This document shows, piece after piece, positions 1 to 5,791 of a stretch of 5,952 nt of DNA. The translations under genes and the position numbers were made by a program. Every line of letters starts with the position of its first letter. Positions within the stretch are counted from its first letter, which is position 1. Source of the stretch: Desulfobulbaceae bacterium (GTDB lineage: Bacteria > Desulfobacterota > Desulfobulbia > Desulfobulbales > Desulfobulbaceae); the NCBI GenBank assembly GCA_003508005.1, contig DNUE01000035.1, positions 1-5,952 on the forward strand. Direction: 5' to 3'. Below the pieces are notes generated by a model, which was not told the origin of the DNA, ran no database searches, and saw only the letters and a list, made by a program, of their open reading frames with translations.

Positions 1-223
1 ATTGGAGCTGCTGCATCCAGGCGGAGTTGGCAACCTCCAGCCACAGGACATTACCCACGATTTTCAGCGGGCGGGCATGGGTGCTGGTGGTTGTGTCCAC
101 CAGTGTATTCCAGTGGAGGAAGAGGCGGTGGCTGTCCAGTTGCTGCTGCCAGCCCTGTTCGCAGGCAATTTTGGGAAGCAGGTTGGCGATGGCTTGCAGT
201 TTTTTGGGGCCGGATTGGGTCAT
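1..223 (-). CDS. DUF721 / DciA-like protein, N-terminal part (runs off the left edge)
   Basis: An ATG on the minus strand at 223-221 opens a frame that stays open for 74 codons to the window edge; the C-terminus is missing. The protein begins MTQSGPKKLQAIANLLPKIA. Its second half reads FLHWNTLVDTTTSTHARPLK and then VLWLEVANSAWMQQLQ, which fits the DUF721 pattern: a Trp followed by LV, a T-x-H-x-x-P-L segment, a hydrophobic strand, then S-x-W-x-x-x-L. DUF721 includes DciA, which works with the replicative helicase DnaB in bacteria that lack DnaC or DnaI, so a cytoplasmic role in helicase loading is likely but inferred. The start lies 2 bp after the amidase stop (TAATCATG) and has no Shine-Dalgarno sequence, so translation is probably coupled to the amidase. 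The family call is fairly secure. The specific DciA role is less so, because the rest of the gene is not visible. Confidence 0.8.
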   Translation of the reverse strand, partial: MTQSGPKKLQAIANLLPKIACEQGWQQQLDSHRLFLHWNTLVDTTTSTHARPLKIVGNVLWLEVANSAWMQQLQ

Positions 224-225
224 GA

Positions 226-2196
226 TTACAGCCCGGCGGTGATGGTCCGGATATATTTCCGGATTCCCTGAGCGATTTCCGTGGACAGGGCCTCTTGGTA
301 ACCTTCTTTCTTGACATAACCGGCGTCGGTCTTGTTGCTGATAAAGGCCATTTCAATGAGAATGGCCGGCATTTCCGCGCCGATCAGAACATAAAACGGG
401 GCCTGCTTGACTCCGAGATTTTTTACCTGCCGGTATTTCCGGTTGGTGAGTCCGGAGGAGAGCGCCTCCTGAACCTGCCGGGCCAGTCGCGATGACTCGT
501 CGATCTTGGAATTTTTCATGATGTCGGAAAGGATGCCCTGCAGGTCGCTCAGTTGATGGGTCGAGGTGGCGTTTTCCAGGGCGGCCACGCGGATGGCCTC
601 GGGATCGGTACTCAGGTTGAGATAATAGGTCTCAAAGCCGAAGACCTTCTCCGAAGGATGGGCGTTGAGGTGCAGGGAGATAAAGAGGTCGGCGCCGCTG
701 GCATTGGCGATGGCGGTTCGTTCTTCCAAGGAAAGAAAGACATCCTTATTCCGGGTGAGGATAACCTCGCATCCCAGCTCTTCTTTCAGCTTTGTGGCCA
801 GTCGTTTGGCGACCTGAAGGACGATATCCTTCTCCTTCAGGCCAAAGGCGATGGCGCCGGGGTCCTTGCCGCCATGACCGGGATCAAGGACAATGCGGCG
901 GACGCCAAGGTTGAGTTGCTGGGCCAGGGACAGGATGGGGGAGGTGATGGGGGCGCCCCGTTCCGGCGCCGGTTTTTTGGGTTTGCCGGAGAATTTGACT
1001 TTTTTGTAATCCTGAAGGATCAGCGGCGGCGTGTCCTGAGTAACGGCTTCAACCTCCGTCTCCGGGGTTGTGCTTGCGGTGTCGTGTGTTGCCTCGGGCG
1101 AAGATGTCTTTTCCGTCTCGGCCGCAGCCACGGCGGCAGGCTGCCCATGGACATCGACAATCACCCGGAAGGGGTCGGGAAGGCTGTAGATCTTGTAACT
1201 CTCGATGGATTCGATGTCGAGCACCACTCGCACCGTATCCGGGGTGAACTGGGCGGTGCGGACCTGCTGGAGCAGACCGTCCTTTATGGGAATCGGGGCG
1301 CGGTATTTGGGCTCGATATAGCTCTTGTCAAAATCGATGAACAGACGCCGGGGTTGCTCGCCGACCTTTTCCAGCAGTTCTTCCCGGTAGCTGACCGGAC
1401 GCGAAGTCTTGATCACGATCCGGGTGTAATTGTTGGAAGACCAGTGTTCAATGGGTTGGACATAGGAACGGTTCTTGACATTGGGCAGTTCGGTGGTGGT
1501 GCTTTCCGTACCCGTGGCTTCGGCTGCGGCCTCTTCTGCCGTGGTGGGTGGAGAGGCGGGCTCGGAAACCGGTTCAGCGGCGGTGATTGTGGGGAGTTCC
1601 GGGATCGGGGTATTGAATTCCTTGGCCAGAAGCTTCAGCTTCTCCATGGACTGATCCACCAGATCGCCGGTATAATATTCGGTGATAATACGGCCGTAGA
1701 TTCTGGCGGATTCCTGGGGATTTTTTTTGTCTTCAAGCTGGATGCGGCCCACGGTCAAAAGGGAGTCATCGGCCAGTGGATGCCAGGGGAAGATGGCGGT
1801 GACCTTTGTGTAATATTCCAGCGCCCTGTCCAGGTCGGCTGATTCCTTGAACTGCTGGTAGCGGGCATAACTGACCCGGCCCAGCATGAACAGGCTGGCG
1901 GCGGCGTATGAGGAAGAGGACTGCGAGTCATGGATTTCCTGGAAGTTGTCGATGGCGGTGGCCCAATTGGCAGGCGTTGCGGCCCGTTCTTTGTCGGTTC
2001 TGATCTCGGTGAAATAGGTTGTCGCCTCGTCAAATTTCTTTTTCAGGGTATTCTCCGGCGTAGGAACTTCTGTTGTTGTCGCCGGCGTGTCCGGCTCATC
2101 CTTGCCCGCCGTCATATCGTCGGCGAAAAGCTGCCGGGAACCGAGTTGCAGAATGCTCAGGGTAATAAAGAGAAAAAAAACAATCAGACGGTGCAT
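226..2196 (-). CDS. N-acetylmuramoyl-L-alanine amidase, AMIN + Amidase_3 (AmiB/AmiC-like), secreted
   Basis: This 656-residue zinc amidase cleaves the bond between N-acetylmuramic acid and L-alanine in peptidoglycan, acting in the periplasm. The start is supported by a Sec signal peptide: MHR, hydrophobic residues 4-16, and probable cleavage after LFA at about residue 25. Residues 50-195 are helical with TPR-like spacing. A Pro/Thr/Glu/Ala-rich linker follows to about 240. Residues 244-350 form an AMIN domain, the module that places cell-division amidases at the septum, and a second linker runs to about 395. Residues 432-652 are the Amidase_3 domain: DPGHGGKDPGA with zinc ligand H441, E455 as a second ligand, SLHLNAH with H509 as the third, and catalytic E615 in ILIEMAFISN. 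Residues 540-582 match the place where AmiB/AmiC carry an inhibitory helix, so activation by an EnvC/NlpD-like partner is plausible. It is longer than E. coli AmiC (about 417 aa) because of the N-terminal repeat region and linkers. No Shine-Dalgarno sequence precedes the ATG. It has its own promoter candidate and probably shares an mRNA with the DUF721 gene. Confidence 0.95.
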   Translation of the reverse strand: MHRLIVFFLFITLSILQLGSRQLFADDMTAGKDEPDTPATTTEVPTPENTLKKKFDEATTYFTEIRTDKERAATPANWATAIDNFQEIHDSQSSSSYAAASLFMLGRVSYARYQQFKESADLDRALEYYTKVTAIFPWHPLADDSLLTVGRIQLEDKKNPQESARIYGRIITEYYTGDLVDQSMEKLKLLAKEFNTPIPELPTITAAEPVSEPASPPTTAEEAAAEATGTESTTTELPNVKNRSYVQPIEHWSSNNYTRIVIKTSRPVSYREELLEKVGEQPRRLFIDFDKSYIEPKYRAPIPIKDGLLQQVRTAQFTPDTVRVVLDIESIESYKIYSLPDPFRVIVDVHGQPAAVAAAETEKTSSPEATHDTASTTPETEVEAVTQDTPPLILQDYKKVKFSGKPKKPAPERGAPITSPILSLAQQLNLGVRRIVLDPGHGGKDPGAIAFGLKEKDIVLQVAKRLATKLKEELGCEVILTRNKDVFLSLEERTAIANASGADLFISLHLNAHPSEKVFGFETYYLNLSTDPEAIRVAALENATSTHQLSDLQGILSDIMKNSKIDESSRLARQVQEALSSGLTNRKYRQVKNLGVKQAPFYVLIGAEMPAILIEMAFISNKTDAGYVKKEGYQEALSTEIAQGIRKYIRTITAGL

Positions 2197-2264
2197 GAGT
2201 CAGGGCTGTGGGGGGGTTATGTGGTTAATACCAGTGACCTTTAAGGAAAAAGAATCAGTTTGAA

Positions 2265-2287
2265 GGCAGCAGTGAAGGTCTGCTGTC
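2265..2287 (-). promoter_or_regulatory. Hairpin at the predicted 5' end of the amidase mRNA
   Basis: On the minus strand GACAGCAG, a 7-nt loop ACCTTCA, and CTGCTGCC form a stem of six continuous pairs plus one outer G-C pair across an A/C mismatch. The stem begins about 2 nt from the predicted transcription start. A 5'-terminal stem could protect the mRNA or affect translation. No long U tract follows, so it is a poor terminator. On the opposite strand the mismatch becomes a G-U pair, giving eight pairs. Function is inferred only from the fold and position. Confidence 0.4.
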
Positions 2288-2295
2288 TTTGTCCG

Positions 2296-2323
2296 ATTGT
2301 AAGCGTATATTCTATGGGGTCAA
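2296..2323 (-). promoter_or_regulatory. Predicted sigma-70-type promoter for the amidase-DUF721 unit
   Basis: On the minus strand TTGACC (2323-2318, five of six consensus bases) lies 16 bp before TACAAT (2301-2296, five of six). Transcription would start near 2289, giving a leader of about 93 nt before the amidase ATG at 2196. The surrounding DNA is more A/T-rich than the genes. This is the best promoter match in the gap and would let the amidase be expressed apart from mutS. Confidence 0.6.
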
Positions 2324-2332
2324 AATTGTCTC

Positions 2333-2349
2333 AAAGTATGAAAAGTATG
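2333..2349. repeat. Tandem 9-bp repeat upstream of the amidase -35 box
   Basis: AAAGTATG occurs twice on the plus strand with a 9-bp period (2333-2340 and 2342-2349). On the transcribed minus strand it reads CATACTTT twice. The repeat ends 10 bp upstream of the predicted -35 hexamer, roughly -44 to -60 from the predicted start, where activators commonly bind. Two exact 8-bp copies are seen directly; a regulatory role is inferred. Confidence 0.4.
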
Positions 2350-2465
2350 TTGTTATTGAATGGCGAGAACTATACATAAAAGTAGGCGGAATGGCAAAAG
2401 AAAATATGGGCGGCGCGGATGGCGGAGGGTTGAAGACGGAAGGGAAAGACAGGCGGATTGTAGCC

Positions 2466-2486
2466 GTCAGCCTTCAGTCTTCAGCC
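2466..2486 (-). repeat. Three degenerate 7-bp units at the 3' end of mutS
   Basis: Read on the minus strand the sequence is GGCTGAA, GACTGAA, GGCTGAC: three adjacent heptads with consensus GRCTGAA. They encode the last residues of MutS (L-K-T-E-G), and the third unit supplies the TGA stop. A weaker fourth unit, GGCTACA, follows outside the gene. Because the unit length is not a multiple of three, gain or loss of one unit would change the MutS C-terminus, although only residues after the conserved C-terminal helix would be affected. Confidence 0.6.
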
Positions 2487-5163
2487 TTTCTTCCAGTTCG
2501 TAGAGGACTTCCAGTGCCTGCCGGGGAGAGAGGGTGTCGGCCTGGATTTTTAACAGGTATTCACGTAAGGGGTCGCTTTTCGGTGGAAAGAGGGGAAGCT
2601 GGCTGGGGTGTTTTTTGATCCGGCCCCGTTTTTCGCCGCGATGGCGGGCAATGGTGGGCGTGCCGTCCGGCTCCAGCTCGCCGGTTTCGATGTTGGCCAG
2701 GATCTCTCCGGCCCGCGTTACCACCCGGGCCGGAACTCCGGCCAGCGCCGCCACCTGGATACCGTAGCTGCGATTGGTTCCGCCTTCGACTAACTTGTGG
2801 AGGAAGATAATGGAATCGTTCCATTCGCGCACGGCAATGGAGTAGTTACGCACCCGTTCTTGGGTGCGGGCCAGGTCGGTGAGTTCGTGATAGTGGGTGG
2901 CGAACATGGTCTTCACCCCCTTGTCGTTTCGGGTGACCAGATCCTCGGCCACGGCCCAGGCGATGGCCAGCCCGTCAAAGGTGGAAGTGCCGCGTCCGAT
3001 CTCATCGAGGATCACCAGGCTGCGCGGCGTGGCGTTGTTGAGGATGTTGGCGGTCTCGTTCATCTCCACCATGAAGGTGGACTGGCCGCGCCGCAGGTCG
3101 TCCATGGCCCCGACCCGGGTGAAGATGCGGTCAACCACGCCGATGACGGCGCGCTCCGCCGGGACAAAGGAGCCCATCTGGGCCATGAGCACGATGAGCG
3201 CCGTCTGCCGCAGCACCGTGGACTTGCCGGCCATGTTGGGGCCGGTGATGATCAGGACCTCCTGTGTCTGTTGATCAAGCTCGACATCGTTGGGGACAAA
3301 CCGGCCGGAAGGCAGCGACCGCTCAATGACCGGATGCCTGCCTTCGGTGATGCTGATGGCCTCGCCGTCATTGACCTCGGGTCGGCGGTAGTGATAGCGC
3401 TGGCCGCATTCGGCCAGGGCCGCGAAACAGTCGATTTGGGCCAGGAGCTGCGCGGTCTTGAGCAGGCGCGGGCTCTCGGCGGCCAGTTTTTGGCGGATGG
3501 CGAGAAAGAGCCGGTATTCAAGCTCCAGCCTTTTTTCCTGGGCGCCCAGCACCTTGTCTTCAAACTCCTTCAGCTCCGGGGTGATGAAGCGCTCCGCCCC
3601 CACCAGGGTCTGTTTGCGGATATAGTGGCCGGGCACCTTCTCGGCCTGCAACCGGCTGACCTCGATAAAATAGCCAAAGACCCGGTTGTAGCCGATCTTG
3701 AGTTTGGCGATGCCCGTTGCCGCCCGCTCCTTGTTCTCCAGCTCCAGAATCATCTGTTTGCCGTCGCGCATCAGGCGGACGAGTTCATCCAGCTCCGCAT
3801 TGTAGCCGGGCCGGATCAGGTTGCCGTCGTGCAGGGTGATGGGGGCGTCGTCATGGATGGCGGCGGTGAGCAGTTGATGGATCTCGGGCAAGGGGTCAAG
3901 CTCCGTTCCGATTGTCTGTAATCGCGCGGCGCTGCACTGGTTCAGCAGTTCCTTGATGGCGGGCAGTGCGGCCAGGGAGTTGCGCATGGCCAGCATGTCG
4001 CGGCCATTGGAGTTGCCCAGCACCATCCGGCTGTTGAGGCGTTCAAGGTCATAAATAGTGGCCAGTCGTTCGCGGAATTCCTTGCGCAGGGCGCTTTCCA
4101 TGAACAGGTTGGCCACGGCGTCGAGGCGGGCGTTGATTCGGGCCACATCCTGGAGGGGGAAGAGCAGATGATGGCGCAGAAGCCGCGCCCCCATTGGGGT
4201 GCAGGTCTGGTCGAGCACGGCCAGCAGCGACCCCTCCCTTCGTGTGCCGATGATGGTCTGGGTCAGTTCCAGATTGCGGCGGGAGGACTCGTCGATCTGG
4301 AGGATGGCGGCAAGATCAATGGGACGCAGGGTCTCGATGTGGTCGAGTTCGGCCTTCTGGGTCTCGCGGATGTAGTCGAGCAGGACGCCGGCGCAGATGA
4401 TTCCCTGGCTCATCCCCGCGCAGCCGAAACCGGCCAGATTCAGCACCTTGAAATGCTCGGTGAGCAGCTCTTCGCAGCTCGGCTGGTGGAACAGTGATTC
4501 CGGCCGTAGAGTGACGCAAAGACCGGGCAGCAGGGTTTGAGCGGTCTTCAGCAGGGGGCTGAGGGCCTTGTTCTGGGATTCGCTCACCAGCAGCTCCGCC
4601 GGGGCCATGCGGGTGAGCTGATCAAGGATCGTGTCTGCCGCCGCCGAGTCGTCGTGGAATTCCCCCACCAGAAATTCGCCGGTGGAGAGATCAAGGAAGC
4701 TCAGCCCGTAGCTGACGGCCCTGGCTTGTTCCTGGCGGCCCTGTTCCAGGCGGGTGATGGCGGCCACGTAGAGATTGCTCTTGTCATCCAGGAGCTGGGC
4801 GTCGGTGACCAGCCCCGGCGAGACCACCCGCACCACCTCTCGTTTGACGATGCCCTTGGCCAGGGCCGGGTCTTCCACCTGTTCGCAGATGGCCACCCGG
4901 CGGCCCGCCTTGATCAGCTTGGCCAGATACCCTTGGGCCGCATGGTAGGGGATGCCGCACAGAGGCACCTTGTTGGCCTCATCCTTGTTGTTGCGGGTGG
5001 TGAGCGTAATCCCCAGGATCTTCGAGGCGACAACCGCGTCCTCAAAGAACATCTCGTAAAAATCTCCCATCCGGTAAAAGAGGATGGCGTCCGGGTGCCC
5101 CGCTTTAATTTCAAGGTACTGCTGGAGCATGGGGGTGATCTTGACGGCCTGGGTCATGGTCAT
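2467..5163 (-). CDS. mutS: DNA mismatch repair protein MutS
   Basis: MutS binds mismatches and small loops as a dimer and, with ATP, recruits MutL to start repair. The protein has 898 residues (E. coli MutS has 853). Domain I carries the mismatch-reading Phe-x-Glu in GDFYEMF (F35, E37). The connector spans about 128-260, and the lever and clamp about 275-590. The ATPase domain has Walker A GPNMAGKST (641-649), the signature segment DDLRRGQSTF (689-697), Walker B LVILDE (716-721) and the ATHYHE motif (H757). QLPLF at 855-859 matches the beta-clamp binding motif, and residues 864-895 resemble the C-terminal oligomerisation helices (SPRQALEVLYELEERL). No key residue is missing. The ATG at 5163 is preferred because TPMLQQY then begins at about the same position as in E. 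coli; Met3 at 5157 is an alternative. No Shine-Dalgarno sequence lies upstream. The gene starts 20 bp after the phosphoesterase stop and probably shares its promoter. No mutL is present in the window. Confidence 0.99.
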   Translation of the reverse strand: MTMTQAVKITPMLQQYLEIKAGHPDAILFYRMGDFYEMFFEDAVVASKILGITLTTRNNKDEANKVPLCGIPYHAAQGYLAKLIKAGRRVAICEQVEDPALAKGIVKREVVRVVSPGLVTDAQLLDDKSNLYVAAITRLEQGRQEQARAVSYGLSFLDLSTGEFLVGEFHDDSAAADTILDQLTRMAPAELLVSESQNKALSPLLKTAQTLLPGLCVTLRPESLFHQPSCEELLTEHFKVLNLAGFGCAGMSQGIICAGVLLDYIRETQKAELDHIETLRPIDLAAILQIDESSRRNLELTQTIIGTRREGSLLAVLDQTCTPMGARLLRHHLLFPLQDVARINARLDAVANLFMESALRKEFRERLATIYDLERLNSRMVLGNSNGRDMLAMRNSLAALPAIKELLNQCSAARLQTIGTELDPLPEIHQLLTAAIHDDAPITLHDGNLIRPGYNAELDELVRLMRDGKQMILELENKERAATGIAKLKIGYNRVFGYFIEVSRLQAEKVPGHYIRKQTLVGAERFITPELKEFEDKVLGAQEKRLELEYRLFLAIRQKLAAESPRLLKTAQLLAQIDCFAALAECGQRYHYRRPEVNDGEAISITEGRHPVIERSLPSGRFVPNDVELDQQTQEVLIITGPNMAGKSTVLRQTALIVLMAQMGSFVPAERAVIGVVDRIFTRVGAMDDLRRGQSTFMVEMNETANILNNATPRSLVILDEIGRGTSTFDGLAIAWAVAEDLVTRNDKGVKTMFATHYHELTDLARTQERVRNYSIAVREWNDSIIFLHKLVEGGTNRSYGIQVAALAGVPARVVTRAGEILANIETGELEPDGTPTIARHRGEKRGRIKKHPSQLPLFPPKSDPLREYLLKIQADTLSPRQALEVLYELEERLKTEG

Positions 5164-5183
5164 TTTGTTGGTGGAGAAGGGAA

Positions 5184-5699
5184 TCAGGCCGGTTGCGGCA
5201 GTTCGTGGATGGCGGCATGGAGGCCGTTTTTCCGGTCGGCCCCTTCGTCGATCTCGAGAATGGCGTAAGTGCCGGCAGCGCCGAAGCGGCCGGTACCCTG
5301 AAAGGTGCCGGGGTTGATGAAGAGCACGCCGCCGGTCCAGTGGCAGACCGCGTGGTGGGTGTGGCCATAGACGATGCAGTCGGCCTGCGGGAACATGGCC
5401 CGGGCCCGTTCTTCAATGGTATGACGGGGGCCCCAGGCCCCGTGGAAGAGGCCGATCTGGCGCCCGCCGATGGTGATCAGTCTGCTTTGCGGTAAAAGCT
5501 GCTGGGTGCCCATGTTGCACATGTTGCCGTGCACCGCATGGACTTCCTTGCCGCTGAAGGCCTCCAGAACGGAGATGTCGGTGAGGTCACCGGCATGGAG
5601 GATGATGCCGCATCCGGCAAAGGCGGTTTGCACCTGAGCGCGGAAGGCATCAGAGCAGTTGAAGAGGTGGGTGTCCGAAAGAATACCGATACGAATCAT
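5184..5699 (-). CDS. YfcE/MJ0936-family metallophosphoesterase
   Basis: This is a complete 171-residue cytoplasmic protein of the calcineurin-like phosphoesterase superfamily, in the small YfcE/MJ0936 group whose members hydrolyse phosphodiester model substrates with two metal ions. The metal-binding pattern is complete: D9 and H11 in LSDTH, D38 in HAGDL, N59 in HGNM, H86 in FHGAWG, and H113 and H115 in YGHTHH. The segment NPGTFQGTGRFG near the C-terminus is also typical (usually NPGS). Two positions differ from the common form: HGNMCN replaces the usual GNCD, and HGAWG replaces the usual HGH. The start ATG has a good Shine-Dalgarno sequence and a strong promoter candidate, and begins the protein with the family's usual MIRIGILSDTH. 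The physiological substrate is unknown. Placement ahead of mutS suggests co-transcription, not necessarily a shared function. Confidence 0.93.
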   Translation of the reverse strand: MIRIGILSDTHLFNCSDAFRAQVQTAFAGCGIILHAGDLTDISVLEAFSGKEVHAVHGNMCNMGTQQLLPQSRLITIGGRQIGLFHGAWGPRHTIEERARAMFPQADCIVYGHTHHAVCHWTGGVLFINPGTFQGTGRFGAAGTYAILEIDEGADRKNGLHAAIHELPQPA

Positions 5700-5706
5700 G
5701 GAAAGG

Positions 5707-5711
5707 CTCCT
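5707..5711 (-). promoter_or_regulatory. Shine-Dalgarno sequence of the phosphoesterase
   Basis: AGGAG on the minus strand ends 7 nt before the ATG at 5699. It fixes the start of the phosphoesterase and is the only clear ribosome binding site among the four genes in the window. Confidence 0.85.
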
Positions 5712-5735
5712 GTCTGATAAAGTGATTGACCGAGT

Positions 5736-5764
5736 ATTATACCGAAGCGGTCTGATGGTGGCAT
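5736..5764 (-). promoter_or_regulatory. Predicted sigma-70-type promoter for phosphoesterase-mutS
   Basis: The minus strand has a perfect TATAAT -10 box (5741-5736), a 17-bp spacer and ATGCCA (5764-5759), which matches four of six TTGACA bases. Transcription would begin near 5729, leaving about 30 nt before the ATG. Two A/T tracts lie directly upstream. The spacing, -10 match and short leader with a good Shine-Dalgarno sequence agree with each other. Confidence 0.75.
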
Positions 5765-5766
5765 TG

Positions 5767-5791
5767 AAAAAAACAAAAGCCGGTGAAAAAA
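5767..5791 (-). promoter_or_regulatory. A/T-rich tract, possible UP element
   Basis: Immediately upstream of the -35 box the minus strand carries runs of T6 (5791-5786), T4 (5778-5775) and T7 (5773-5767), the first separated from the others by a short GC-rich segment. Runs of this kind at about -40 to -60 can bind the RNA polymerase alpha subunit. The match is compositional only. The tracts might instead be the U-rich tail of an upstream terminator, but I see no strong GC-rich stem before them. Confidence 0.35.

Noticed and set aside
553..1842. A 429-codon open frame on the plus strand opposite the amidase
   Set aside because: It lies wholly antisense to a gene with clear catalytic motifs, is very rich in Gly and Asp, and shows no recognisable domain. 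Long antisense frames are expected in GC-rich coding DNA.
2324..2466. Search for a mutS terminator on the minus strand
   Set aside because: I found no GC-rich stem followed by a U run after the mutS stop; the C/T-rich stretch there does not fold convincingly. Termination may be Rho-dependent or absent.
2289..2618. A 109-codon plus-strand frame starting with TTG in the mutS-amidase gap
   Set aside because: The first 45 codons look superficially protein-like, but the start is TTG with no good ribosome binding site, it covers the predicted amidase promoter, and its last third is antisense to mutS. Conservation in relatives would be needed to revive it.
2797..3921. A 374-codon open frame on the plus strand opposite mutS
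   Set aside because: It is antisense to the ATPase and lever regions of mutS, with low-complexity His/Gly/Asp-rich composition and no family resemblance; it is a shadow of mutS codon use.
4537..5268. A 243-codon open frame on the plus strand across the mutS start and the phosphoesterase end
   Set aside because: It crosses the junction of two real genes on the other strand, has no domain signal, and its length fits chance in GC-rich DNA.
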